Positions 44,410-53,258 of a stretch of 64,000 nt of DNA are shown here, piece after piece. Within the stretch, counting starts at the first letter, position 1; the number at the start of each line of letters is the position of its first letter. The stretch lies in NCBI GenBank assembly GCA_029213005.1, contig JARGPI010000016.1, positions 94,877 to 158,876 of the forward strand. Reading direction: 5' to 3'. A program made the translations under genes and the position numbers. This DNA is from Verrucomicrobiales bacterium. GTDB lineage: Bacteria; Verrucomicrobiota; Verrucomicrobiia; Verrucomicrobiales; DEV007. A model generated the notes under the pieces. The model searched no databases. It was not told where the DNA came from and saw nothing but the letters and a program-made list of their open reading frames with translations.

Positions 44410-46575
44410 TTATAGAAGAGCTGCGATGACCAGCGCGGTGACGGAAATCAACTTCAGCAGGATGTTCAGAGATGGTCCTGAGGTGTCCTTGAATGGATCA
44501 CCCACGGTGTCTCCAACCACGGCGGCTTTGTGAGCTTCAGAGCCCTTCACTAATTTAACTCCGTTCACTTCAGCACCGCTTTCGATCATTTTCTTGGCGT
44601 TGTCCCAGGCACCACCGGCGTTGGACTGAAAAATGGCGAGGAGCACACCGCTCACCGTTACCCCGGCAAGCAGGCCGCCTAACATATTGGGACCACCAAT
44701 GAAGCCCACCAGAATCGGTGCAAGTATTGCGAGAACTCCGGGAATCACCATCTCTTTTAGAGAGGCTTTGGTTGAGATATCAACACATTTCCGGTACTCA
44801 GCTTTGGTGAGACCTTTATCATAGATTTTTCGATCAACCTCACTCCACTCGTCGACCGGTTTATCTTCGTTACTATTCCAAACCACGAGCGCTTCTTTCA
44901 GTGCCGGAATTTCGCGGAACTGTCTTCTGACTTCTTCGATCATCGAGTTGGCCGCGCGGCCCACCGCCTGCATCGTCAGGGCAGAGAAAACATAGGGAAG
45001 CATTCCTCCAATAAACAGTCCTGCCATTACGATTGGCTGGGAGATATCGATGGTGTCGATGTTCGCCGTTTTCATATAGGCAGCGAACAGTGCGAGGGCG
45101 GTGAGAGCTGCCGAACCGATCGCAAAGCCTTTACCAATCGCAGCAGTGGTGTTTCCGACACTGTCGAGGGTATCGGTTCTTTCTCTCACTTCAGGAGGGA
45201 GGCCTGCCATCTCGGCGATACCGCCTGCGTTATCGGCAATCGGGCCGTAGGCATCAACCGCCAGTTGAATTCCAGTATTGGAAAGCATACCTACTGCCGC
45301 AATCGCGATGCCATAGAGACCAGCAAAATGATGGGCGAAGATAATTGCGGCCGCGATAATCAGGATCGGAAACAGGGTCGAAAGCATTCCGACACCCAGA
45401 CCTGCGATGATATTGGTCGCTGCGCCGGTTACGGACTGATCAACGATTGATTTGACCGGTTTGGTGCCAAAGCCCGTAAAATGCTCGGTAATGAGTCCGA
45501 TCGCGAGGCCCGAGAAAAGTCCAATTAGGGTAGCACCAAAAACTCCCATCGATGTGTAGTTCTTTCCGTCGACCACCCATTCGGCAGGTAACATGCCTCG
45601 AATAATGAAATAACTGGCGATTAACATAACCCCGGCAGCCGTGAATTCCCCTTTGTTGAGGCCGGATTTGGGATCTCCCCCGGATTTCACCCGGACAAAG
45701 AATGTGCCCAGAATCGATGTCAAAATACCGAAGCCGGCAAGAAACAGCGGAAGGGTCACCGCCGCGAGAGGGGAGATTCCTTCTACTTCTCCGAAGGCGG
45801 CCATAAACCCGGCACCGAGAACCATAGTTCCGATAATCGACCCCACATAAGATTCAAACAGGTCAGCTCCCATTCCGGCGACATCACCGACATTATCACC
45901 TACGTTGTCTGCGATCGTTGCCGGGTTCAGGGGGTGATCTTCGGGGATACCCTGTTCCACTTTACCTACCAGGTCAGCCCCGACATCGGCCGCTTTAGTA
46001 TAGATACCACCACCGACCCGTGCAAACAGGGCTACCGAGGAGGCTCCGAAGGAGAAGCCGGTAATAACGGTGATCACCTTTTCCATACCGGCGGCATCGG
46101 TTCCAAAATGCTTCCCGTAGATGATAAAGAGAATGCTCAGCCCAAGGACGCCGAGTCCCACGACGCCCATCCCCATTGCAGAACCGCCCATAAAAGCGAC
46201 GCGGAGCCCTTCGGGTAAACCTATCCGGGACGCCTGAGTGGTTCTGACGTTAGCCTTGGTCGCTACATACATCCCGATGGATCCAGCAGCTCCCGAGCAT
46301 ATGGCCCCGAGGATAAAAGAAATACCGATCAAGGGGCTGCTCGATTCCTCTCTGGCATTCATCACCGATAGTAAAATAGCTACCGAAGCCACAAAGATGG
46401 CGAGTATTTTATACTCCGCTTTCAAGAAAGCCATCGCTCCTTCGAAGATGTTTTCAGCGATTTTCCGCATTCGCTTGTTCCCATCATCCTGAAACTTGAC
46501 CCAGAAAACCCGGTAGGCAGTATAGATAAGGCCGATGACTCCGAGGAATGGTAGAAGATAGGTGGCGGTGCTCAT
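44410..46575 (-). CDS. hppA: Membrane-bound ion-pumping pyrophosphatase, K+-dependent type
   Basis: 721 aa, 15-16 membrane helices. Hydrolyses PPi and pumps H+ or Na+. Catalytic segment DNVGDNVGDVAGMGADLFESY (about 225-245) and the paired DX7KX3D-type acidic motifs are present (DPFKDTSGPSLNILLK at the C-terminus). GNTTAAIGKG (about 475) has Ala in place of the Lys of K+-independent enzymes, so K+ dependence is predicted. H+ versus Na+ specificity is not decided. Monocistronic. Confidence 0.93.
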   Translation of the reverse strand: MSTATYLLPFLGVIGLIYTAYRVFWVKFQDDGNKRMRKIAENIFEGAMAFLKAEYKILAIFVASVAILLSVMNAREESSSPLIGISFILGAICSGAAGSIGMYVATKANVRTTQASRIGLPEGLRVAFMGGSAMGMGVVGLGVLGLSILFIIYGKHFGTDAAGMEKVITVITGFSFGASSVALFARVGGGIYTKAADVGADLVGKVEQGIPEDHPLNPATIADNVGDNVGDVAGMGADLFESYVGSIIGTMVLGAGFMAAFGEVEGISPLAAVTLPLFLAGFGILTSILGTFFVRVKSGGDPKSGLNKGEFTAAGVMLIASYFIIRGMLPAEWVVDGKNYTSMGVFGATLIGLFSGLAIGLITEHFTGFGTKPVKSIVDQSVTGAATNIIAGLGVGMLSTLFPILIIAAAIIFAHHFAGLYGIAIAAVGMLSNTGIQLAVDAYGPIADNAGGIAEMAGLPPEVRERTDTLDSVGNTTAAIGKGFAIGSAALTALALFAAYMKTANIDTIDISQPIVMAGLFIGGMLPYVFSALTMQAVGRAANSMIEEVRRQFREIPALKEALVVWNSNEDKPVDEWSEVDRKIYDKGLTKAEYRKCVDISTKASLKEMVIPGVLAILAPILVGFIGGPNMLGGLLAGVTVSGVLLAIFQSNAGGAWDNAKKMIESGAEVNGVKLVKGSEAHKAAVVGDTVGDPFKDTSGPSLNILLKLISVTALVIAALL

Positions 46576-46764
46576 TTGGGTGTATCTTAGCTGATTGACG
46601 GTTAGAAGATAAAGACAGAAATTTCGTAAAGCGTATCATTTTTCGGAAACACCATCACTATCAAATCGTAAGATTTTTAGTTTTATTGCGCCATACACCG
46701 GTTAGGACATTTCTGATAGCCTCCCGGGTTTATGTCTGCCGTTATCGTGATTCCCGAAATTTAG

Positions 46765-48840
46765 ATGAAGATTTTTATCGTCCTGTTAATCACCTCATAC
46801 AGCATTGGGTTTGCGTTTGATGGGAAAGTGATTGAACCCGGCCAGAAGCCGAATGACCGCCGCCTCGGGAAACCGGTGACGCTTCACGACTACCATCCAT
46901 TTCGTCCGGTCGCTTCGGCAGCGGAATGGGATCAGCGAAAAAGTGAGATTAGGACCCGGGTAAAAGTAGCGTCGGGGATCTTGCCGGAACTGGATAAAAC
47001 ACCAATGAATCCTGTGGTTTCGGAACGGGCGGAAAAAGACGGGTTTGCGATCCAGAAAGTTTATTTCGAATCGATCCCCGGGCATTATGTAACGGGAACA
47101 CTCTACAGCCCGGCGGGAGATTCTGTCGCCATCGGAGAGAAGAGTGGGAAAAGGCCGGTGGTGCTGTGCCCTCACGGACACTGGCGGGACGGGCGTTTTT
47201 ACAGAGCCGCGGAATCGGCTGCATTGGGGCAGATCGCACAGGGTGGAGAGCGGTTTCTCAATGCCGCCTACAATCCTATTGTGGCGCGCTGTGTGCAGTT
47301 GGCGCGCATGGGATGTCTTGTTTTACAGTATGATATGTTAGGGAACGCGGATTCTCTTCAACTCGAAGAGCACCGCCGGGGACCTCGGGAAATCACAAAT
47401 GGTCAGGAAGCCGGGAAATGGGGATTTGTCAGCCCCCAATCGGTACTCCGGTTGCAGACCAACTTCGGGTTGCAGACCTGGAACAGCGTTCGGGCGCTCG
47501 ATTTTATGTTGGAATTGCCCGGAGCGGATCCGGAGCGGGTATTGGTGACCGGTGCCAGTGGCGGGGCGACTCAGACGATGATCCTCGCAGCCGTGGACGA
47601 CCGGGTGGACGCTTCGTTTCCCTGTGTGATGGCGTCGACTGCGATGCAGGGAGGCTGCACCTGCGAAAATTCCTACTACCTGAGAATCGGGCAGGGCAAT
47701 ATGGATATCGCTGCAGTCTTGGCTCCAAAACCTCTAGGGCTGACCGCTGCAGATGACTGGACTCGCGAGTTGCAAACCAAAGGGCACCCAGACCTCGTGA
47801 ATCTCTACCGAATGCTGAAAGCGCCGAAAAAATACGATGCCCATTTCGATATTCATTTTAAGCACAACTACAATCATGTTTCCCGGACTCATATGTATCA
47901 GTTTGTGAACACTCATTTTGGTCTTGGACTGAAAAGGCCAGTTCTGGAGCGGGATTATGCCTATTTATCTCCGGAGGAGCTCACCGTCTGGGTGGATGAT
48001 AAGATGCCGGATAATTATAGCAAAGGCATTGAGCACGAACGGGATTTGAACCGCATCTGGGCGGAAGATGGGCAGCGGAAAGTTGCCGGAGCTTTCCGGG
48101 ATAAAGAGTTCGATGACTTTCGTAAAGGCTGGGAAGTCATTATCGACCGGGATCTTTCCGAGCTGAGCGAGGTATCGTTCGAGCTTTTGAAAAAAGAAAA
48201 GTATACCGGATTTATCGCGCTGGGAGGGGTGATTCGTAACCCGGATGCCGGTCAGGAATTGCCTGCACTTTTTTACTATCCTGACGACTGGAATGGAATC
48301 GTGAAGTTGATGCCTACTGCGAGTGGTAAATCAGGGCTCTTTGTCGGAAAGCCTGAGTCCCCGACCGACGAGGTAAAAGGAGCGCTCGACGACGGAGTTG
48401 CAATTGTGGGTGTCGATCTTTTTAAGCAGAGTGAATTTCTTGACCCCGGTGAACCATCCGCTAATGACTCCGTTACCTATAGTGGTAAACCGGATTTAGA
48501 ACCTGACAGTTGGCAGCGATCACCGGTTTATTTCTATGGATACAATCATTCTGTGTTTGTGAATCGAGTTCATGATCTATTAACTACGATCAAAATGATT
48601 CAGACCAGTCCCGACTGGGAAGTAAAAGGTATCGAAATGAAGGGCGAGGGGCCCTTTGCCGCGCTGATTCACGCTGCGAACCTCTTTTCCAATGGTGCCG
48701 TGAAACAAGTCGAGGCCGATTTGAAAGGCTTTACCTTCGAGTCGCTCAACGACTCATTCGATCAGCATTTTGTTCCCGGAGCAGTTCGGTTTGGCGACGT
48801 TGCGATGTTAGCGAAGCTTTCAGATCTGGCCGGAAAGTAG
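46765..48840 (+). CDS. Secreted alpha/beta hydrolase (acetyl-esterase-like)
   Basis: 691 aa with signal peptide (FIVLLITSYSIGFAF). Alpha/beta-hydrolase fold: oxyanion region VLCPHGHWRDG, nucleophile elbow TGASGGATQ (about 265), QYDMLGNAD, and a late His in the second domain (FKHNYNHVSRTHM). The C-terminal 270 residues form an additional domain of unknown role. The dienelactone-hydrolase/xylan-esterase group is a reasonable family. The following sulfatase gene is directly adjacent, so the pair may act on one decorated polysaccharide. Confidence 0.65.
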   Translation: MKIFIVLLITSYSIGFAFDGKVIEPGQKPNDRRLGKPVTLHDYHPFRPVASAAEWDQRKSEIRTRVKVASGILPELDKTPMNPVVSERAEKDGFAIQKVYFESIPGHYVTGTLYSPAGDSVAIGEKSGKRPVVLCPHGHWRDGRFYRAAESAALGQIAQGGERFLNAAYNPIVARCVQLARMGCLVLQYDMLGNADSLQLEEHRRGPREITNGQEAGKWGFVSPQSVLRLQTNFGLQTWNSVRALDFMLELPGADPERVLVTGASGGATQTMILAAVDDRVDASFPCVMASTAMQGGCTCENSYYLRIGQGNMDIAAVLAPKPLGLTAADDWTRELQTKGHPDLVNLYRMLKAPKKYDAHFDIHFKHNYNHVSRTHMYQFVNTHFGLGLKRPVLERDYAYLSPEELTVWVDDKMPDNYSKGIEHERDLNRIWAEDGQRKVAGAFRDKEFDDFRKGWEVIIDRDLSELSEVSFELLKKEKYTGFIALGGVIRNPDAGQELPALFYYPDDWNGIVKLMPTASGKSGLFVGKPESPTDEVKGALDDGVAIVGVDLFKQSEFLDPGEPSANDSVTYSGKPDLEPDSWQRSPVYFYGYNHSVFVNRVHDLLTTIKMIQTSPDWEVKGIEMKGEGPFAALIHAANLFSNGAVKQVEADLKGFTFESLNDSFDQHFVPGAVRFGDVAMLAKLSDLAGK

Positions 48841-48891
48841 TTGGCGAAATTCGGGCATTGCGCTCCGGTCAGATTCGCCAATGTTGAGGGA

Positions 48892-50259
48892 ATGAGAAGC
48901 TTCCCAGTTTTACTGCTCTTTGTTCTCAATTGCTGCCTGGTATCAGCCGCTGAGATCAAACGACCCAATATCGTGCTGATGATGGCCGATGACATCGGTT
49001 ACGAATGTCTTTCGTGTTATGGCAGCGAATTGTATTCCACGCCGAATATTGATAAGCTCGCGGCATCGGGGATAAAATTCAATCATGCCCACTCTCAACC
49101 GATTTGCACGCCGTCGCGCGTCCAGATCATGACGGGAATCTACAATAACCGGAACTATGTGAAATTCGGAATTCTCGATCCCGCTGCGAAGACCTTTGGC
49201 AGTTACCTTCAGGAAGCTGGTTACAAAACCTGTATCGCCGGCAAATGGCAACTTGAAGGAGGCTTCGAAGGGCCGGTCAATTTCGGTTTCGAAAAATACT
49301 GTCTGTGGCAGTTGACGCGCCGGCCGAGTCGTTACCCGAATCCGGGGTTGGAGATTGATGGGGTATCCAAAGACTTCAAGGATGGTTCTTTCGGGCCGGA
49401 TGTGGTGGTTGACTACATTCAGGACTTTATCACCGCAAACAAAGACGAGCCGTTTTTTGTTTATTATCCTATGATCGCGCCGCACTGGCCCTTTGTGCCA
49501 ACTCCGGACCACCCCGATTGGGATCCGAGGATGTGGAGAGACAAAAAAAATGAGCCCGGTGGTTATCACGAGCAGACCTACTGGGACGCCATGGTGAAAT
49601 ACACCGATAAAATGGTGGGCCGCGTAGTGGATCACCTCGAAAAGACCGGTCTGCGGGAAAACACCCTCGTGATCTGGACCGGCGATAATGGTACCTACAC
49701 CGGCGTGAAGTCCGTTTTTCAGGGGGCGCCCTACGTCGGGGGAAAAGGATCTCCGAAAGATTCCGGAACCCATGTCGGCTTTGTGATGAGCCAACCCGGC
49801 CTTGTCGAAGGTGGTCAGGTCTCTGACGAGCTGGTCGATTTCAGTGACCTTTTACCAACCGTCGTGGAGACGGCTGGCGGCACGGTCCCTGATGGAATTG
49901 ACGGGAAAAGCCTGGTGCCGGTCTTAAAAGGGGAAAGCCGGGACAAAGACCATATTTACTGCTGGTATTCCCGGGATGGCATTCGCAAAACCGCCTCCCA
50001 GCACACCCGAAACCAGCGCTACAAACTTTATTCCGATGGTCGGCTTTTCGACACCGTTAACGATCGGCAGGAAAAGAATAATTTGGCAGAGCAGAAAGAT
50101 CACGACGTGTTCAAATCGGACTATCAGGTGCTCAAAACTGCGCTGGATCGCCATGTGGCCGTGACCAAAGCGGCCGATGCGGCGCAGTCGGCCAAGCGGG
50201 AAGCGATGAGCCGTAAAGCCAGGCCAAAAACGGATAAAAAGAAGAAAAAGTCGGTGTAA
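48892..50259 (+). CDS. Secreted Cys-type sulfatase
   Basis: 455 aa from ATG 48892 (preceded by GAGGG; the TTG at 48841 would put 17 non-signal residues in front). Signal peptide LLLFVLNCCLVSAA. Metal site LMMADDIGYE, formylglycine motif CTPSR (PICTPSRVQIMTG), PMIAPHWPF, second metal site WTGDNGTYT. Downstream of the esterase-like gene by 51 bp. The C-terminus is Lys/Arg-rich. Confidence 0.88.
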   Translation: MRSFPVLLLFVLNCCLVSAAEIKRPNIVLMMADDIGYECLSCYGSELYSTPNIDKLAASGIKFNHAHSQPICTPSRVQIMTGIYNNRNYVKFGILDPAAKTFGSYLQEAGYKTCIAGKWQLEGGFEGPVNFGFEKYCLWQLTRRPSRYPNPGLEIDGVSKDFKDGSFGPDVVVDYIQDFITANKDEPFFVYYPMIAPHWPFVPTPDHPDWDPRMWRDKKNEPGGYHEQTYWDAMVKYTDKMVGRVVDHLEKTGLRENTLVIWTGDNGTYTGVKSVFQGAPYVGGKGSPKDSGTHVGFVMSQPGLVEGGQVSDELVDFSDLLPTVVETAGGTVPDGIDGKSLVPVLKGESRDKDHIYCWYSRDGIRKTASQHTRNQRYKLYSDGRLFDTVNDRQEKNNLAEQKDHDVFKSDYQVLKTALDRHVAVTKAADAAQSAKREAMSRKARPKTDKKKKKSV

Positions 50260-51123
50260 GTGTTCCGATTTCGTGAAATGGATTCTTCTCTCTGGTCCCG
50301 CCCTCTGATTATGGGCATCGTTAATATTAACGACGATTCATTCTCGGGTGACGGCACGCTCGATGTCTCCGAGGCCCTCGATCGAGCTTCCCTAATGGTG
50401 ATTGATGGGGCGGATATTATAGATATCGGGGCGGAGAGCGCCCGGACTAACCGGGATGCCATTTCCTGCGCTGAGGAGATCGATCGCCTGCTGCCGTTTA
50501 TCGAAGAGTGGCCCGATTTCATCAAACCACGCGATCCGGATACGGAGAGAAAGCTCTTTCTATCCGTGAATTCGTGGCGGCCAGAGGTAGTTGAAGCCGT
50601 GTTGCAAACTGGGAAAGTGGACCTGATCAATGATATCGGAGGGCTACCGACACCGGCGAATGCGGAGCTTTGCGCTAAATACGACTCCAGCCTTTTAATT
50701 ATGCATACGGTGGGTCTGCCCAAGGTTCCTCATTTCAGCCAGGAGTATGAGAATCTCTGGTTGGAAATGGAGAAATTTTTCCGGGAAAAGATCGAGCTTG
50801 CTAAAAAATCAGGCCTGTCGGAGGAGAAAATCATCCTCGACCCAGGCATCGACTTCGCCAAGCAGCGTGGCGATAATCTTCAGGTTTATCGCAAAATTGA
50901 GAAACTTCAACAGTTTGGGTTGCCCATCCTCCTTCCGATATCCCGCAAAACGGTGATCGGCGACGTTCTGGAAATCGCCGATCCGGCGGCGCGGGACGCT
51001 GGGACTATCGCCTGTCTGGCGCGGGGGATTGAAGCCGGGGCTCACATTTTCCGGGTCCACAACGTGAAGGCCGCAGCCCAATCAGCACAGGTTTTGAACG
51101 CGATAAAGACTTCCCATGAATGA
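50260..51123 (+). CDS. Dihydropteroate synthase-like pterin-binding protein
   Basis: 287 aa from GTG 50260 (ATG 50278 is an alternative). TIM-barrel DHPS architecture: MGIVNINDDSFSGDG, IIDIGAESARTN, LINDIGGLPTP, IMHTVGLPK, ILDPGIDFAKQ, ISRKTVIGD and FRVHNVKAA. Several hallmark positions differ from typical FolP: N-V-T-P-D-S-F reads N-I-N-D-D-S-F and the DIGGEST box reads DIGAESA. It may be a divergent FolP or a paralogue with another pterin substrate; which cannot be told from this window. Confidence 0.7.
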   Translation: MFRFREMDSSLWSRPLIMGIVNINDDSFSGDGTLDVSEALDRASLMVIDGADIIDIGAESARTNRDAISCAEEIDRLLPFIEEWPDFIKPRDPDTERKLFLSVNSWRPEVVEAVLQTGKVDLINDIGGLPTPANAELCAKYDSSLLIMHTVGLPKVPHFSQEYENLWLEMEKFFREKIELAKKSGLSEEKIILDPGIDFAKQRGDNLQVYRKIEKLQQFGLPILLPISRKTVIGDVLEIADPAARDAGTIACLARGIEAGAHIFRVHNVKAAAQSAQVLNAIKTSHE

Positions 51124-51475
51124 GAGTAATTCGTTAATTTTAAGAAAGTTAAAGGTATTGTTGGCTGAAAATTCAAATAATGATTTGTTTTTTGAATTTA
51201 TCGACCGCTGTGACGGAGTGGATCTCGATAAATTTGTGAACGAAGTCGACGAGTCTCATTACTCTCTGGAAGATTGGGTGGAGGCATTTTTAGGGTTCGA
51301 TGAGTGGTTGACAAAGAGGTGTATTTCGGAGAGGTCTTTTATTGTAATGTTAGGGTATGTTCATTGCTGTCAGGAAGTCCTTCCTGAGACTCTTGAAAAA
51401 CCGAGCTTGCAAGTCATTGTCAATGAGATGCTTAACAACTATGGGTTTCAGGCGGGAGATCCTTCTCAATCCTGA
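51116..51475 (+). CDS. Hypothetical protein, AT-rich
   Basis: 119 aa, not recognised. Overlaps the previous gene by 8 bp. Acidic, Leu/Phe-rich and helical (SLEDWVEAFLGFDEWLTK, EVLPETLEKPSLQVIV), reminiscent of small immunity-type or regulatory proteins, without support. The base composition is clearly more AT-rich than the neighbours, hinting at recent acquisition. Confidence 0.55.
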   Translation: MNESNSLILRKLKVLLAENSNNDLFFEFIDRCDGVDLDKFVNEVDESHYSLEDWVEAFLGFDEWLTKRCISERSFIVMLGYVHCCQEVLPETLEKPSLQVIVNEMLNNYGFQAGDPSQS

Positions 51476-51548
51476 TAGGTTCGCATTTTTGCTAATTGTG
51501 AAACAAAAAAGACTGGTAAAGCTTTTCATTCGGTGGTAGCATGGCGCA

Positions 51549-51839
51549 ATGTCAACCACACGTAGAACACGATTTTCAAGACGGGTGCCAGACCACGTAA
51601 CAGATGAGCTCGTTACAGTTCTTGCCGATAAACAAACCTTTGGGTTCAATGAACTCTTCGAGGTCGTTTATGAAAACCTCAAAGCTCGAAATGCCGTTAG
51701 CGGCGGAGAAGAGATGCTTCGACTCCGGGCCTACGAAAAGCTCCAAAACCTCGTGACCCGGGGATTGGTCGAAAAGAACGGTAAAGAGTACCGCGGACTT
51801 GAAAATATTAGTGAAGCGGCCAGCCCACAGACTTCTTAA
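51549..51839 (+). CDS. Small basic protein, possible winged helix
   Basis: 96 aa, not recognised by name. Arg-rich N-terminus (STTRRTRFSRRVPDHV) and a helix-turn-helix-like part (FGFNELFEVVYENLKAR; YEKLQNLVTRGLVEKNGKEYRG) ending in a wing-like hairpin. Could bind DNA. Its stop lies inside a terminator hairpin. The product gives no pathway clue. Confidence 0.5.
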   Translation: MSTTRRTRFSRRVPDHVTDELVTVLADKQTFGFNELFEVVYENLKARNAVSGGEEMLRLRAYEKLQNLVTRGLVEKNGKEYRGLENISEAASPQTS

Positions 51840-51857
51840 CTGAAGGCTGGTTTTTTT
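51820..51857 (+). terminator. Rho-independent terminator after the 51549 gene
   Basis: CCAGCC (51820-51825) pairs with GGCTGG (51845-51850), with an inner CTTC/GAAG stem, followed by seven T (51851-51857). The 5' arm lies in the last codons of the gene. Confidence 0.7.
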
Positions 51858-51872
51858 GGTCGATTGCTGATT

Positions 51873-51900
51873 TTGACAGTTTTTCGTCCTAGACTAATCA
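51873..51900 (+). promoter_or_regulatory. Candidate sigma-70-type promoter of nuoA
   Basis: TTGACA (51873-51878) and TAATCA (51895-51900) separated by 16 bp, between two terminator-like hairpins. The -35 is perfect, the -10 weak. Confidence 0.4.
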
Positions 51901-51915
51901 TTTAAAGTATTTAAC

Positions 51916-51954
51916 TTCCGGTGGGTTGGGTTTCCAATTCACCGGAATTTTTTT
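51916..51954 (+). terminator. Hairpin plus T-run in the nuoA leader (terminator or attenuator)
   Basis: TTCCGGTG (51916-51923) and CACCGGAA (51940-51947) form a perfect 8-bp stem followed by seven T (51948-51954), nine bases before the nuoA ATG. If the promoter at 51873 is real, this lies inside the nuoA 5' leader and would act as an attenuator. Otherwise it is a second terminator for upstream transcription. Confidence 0.6.
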
Positions 51955-51963
51955 GTACTAGTC

Positions 51964-52338
51964 ATGCTGCCTGATTATATCCCAGTGTTTCTCCAGATTA
52001 TTATCGCGACCGGTTTTGCGGTCGCTGCTCTGGTTGCCAGTGTCGCCCTCGGTAAACGCGCCCTGCGTAACCCCGTCAAGGACTCCGCTTATGAGTGCGG
52101 GATGACTCCGATTGGAACAGGTCAGGCCCGGTTTAGCGTGAAATTCTATCTCGTGGCGATGCTGTTTGTCCTGTTTGATATTGAGGTGGTTTTCCTCTAT
52201 CCCTGGGCGGCTGTTTTCCGCGATCAGATCAGTGCCGGAGAAACGGTTTTCTTCTGGTCAATGCTGGGTTTTGTGGGTATTTTATTCATCGCGTATCTTT
52301 ATGCTCTCAAAAAGGGAGCTCTAGAGTGGCGCAGTTAG
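51964..52338 (+). CDS. nuoA: NADH-quinone oxidoreductase subunit A
   Basis: 124 aa, three membrane helices. Family signature YECGMTPIGTGQARFSVKFY with the conserved Cys, and FDIEVVFLYPWA. Part of the complex I membrane arm near NuoH. In most bacteria nuoA leads the operon; here it stands alone 17 kb downstream of nuoI with its own promoter-like and hairpin sequences. Downstream is a Dabb-family gene, not nuoB. Confidence 0.95.
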   Translation: MLPDYIPVFLQIIIATGFAVAALVASVALGKRALRNPVKDSAYECGMTPIGTGQARFSVKFYLVAMLFVLFDIEVVFLYPWAAVFRDQISAGETVFFWSMLGFVGILFIAYLYALKKGALEWRS

Positions 52339-52365
52339 CCTGAATTGGCCCAATAGACATAGCAG

Positions 52366-52683
52366 ATGGTTCACTACATTGCCCTTTATAAGCTGAAACC
52401 CAATACCACCGACGAGGTAATTGAAGGGATTATCAGGGAGAGTCGTTCCTGTTTTCATCGAATCAGCGAGGCGCACAATTTCCGTTCGGGTCGGAATATT
52501 CGTAACGACAACCCATTCAGCTTCTTTCTTTCCGCTGATTTCGAGAATTTGGAGAAGCTGGAGATGTTTAAAGATGATCCGATCTACATCAAATTCGACT
52601 CCAAAGTGATTCGTAATCACATTACGGAAGTTCGCGAGTTTCTCTACGAAACCGAACCCGGCAAGAATCCGGAATTCTCCTAG
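52366..52683 (+). CDS. Dabb (stress-responsive A/B barrel) domain protein
   Basis: 105 aa, single Dabb domain: VHYIALYKLKPNTTDE, HNFRSGRNI, FFLSADFENLEKLEMFKDD, and RNHITEVREFLYE near the end. Members are ferredoxin-like dimers with varied or unknown functions. 27 bp after nuoA. Confidence 0.75.
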   Translation: MVHYIALYKLKPNTTDEVIEGIIRESRSCFHRISEAHNFRSGRNIRNDNPFSFFLSADFENLEKLEMFKDDPIYIKFDSKVIRNHITEVREFLYETEPGKNPEFS

Positions 52684-52724
52684 GTAATCCGGCCGACGCT
52701 TCTGTCAGTAACAGCCGATTGGTA

Positions 52725-53207
52725 TCAGCCCGGATCCCGGAGAGGTTTTGCGTTGGTGAATTCTTCGGTAACCGGCGCTTCCTGAACGGCTCCTTCGAGT
52801 TTATCGCCGTTGAGCCATTTGGTCAGTTCTTTGCGGAAGTAGGCGTAGTCCTGAGCCAGTGCAGTGGCGTCGTTGATCGCCTGCCGTGAGCTGTTGTGCT
52901 TATGGAGACTTGTCTGCAGCTTTTTCAGGATGGTTTCGCATTCCTTTAATTGCTCAATCAATTGCTGAATAGTCTCGACCTTGGCGAATAGATCCGGCTT
53001 CGAGATTTCCGTCAGTTTCAGGTCAATCGCCGTGATGCGCTCTTTCAGATCTTCGAGAAGAATCGTCAGATCGTCACTGGGTGAAAGACTGATCAAATCG
53101 CAACATTCCTGAACGCTTTCTTCATCAAGAAACCACTGAAATTGAAGCAATTCAGATGCGAGCGTCGCTATTTCCGGCGGCACAATTAAGAGATGATTTT
53201 GGTTCAT
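52725..53207 (-). CDS. Coiled-coil hypothetical protein
   Basis: 160 aa, Leu/Glu/Lys-rich and almost wholly helical (LEDLKERITAIDLKLTEI, IQQLIEQLKECETILKKL), so a cytosolic coiled coil is likely. No family recognised. First member of a minus-strand group running from 61.1 kb down to here is uncertain; the gene has its own 51-bp upstream gap. Confidence 0.5.
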   Translation of the reverse strand: MNQNHLLIVPPEIATLASELLQFQWFLDEESVQECCDLISLSPSDDLTILLEDLKERITAIDLKLTEISKPDLFAKVETIQQLIEQLKECETILKKLQTSLHKHNSSRQAINDATALAQDYAYFRKELTKWLNGDKLEGAVQEAPVTEEFTNAKPLRDPG

Positions 53208-53258
53208 AACTCGGTTGGGAATAATTCGATTAATTACGATACGTTCAAAACGGGTGAA

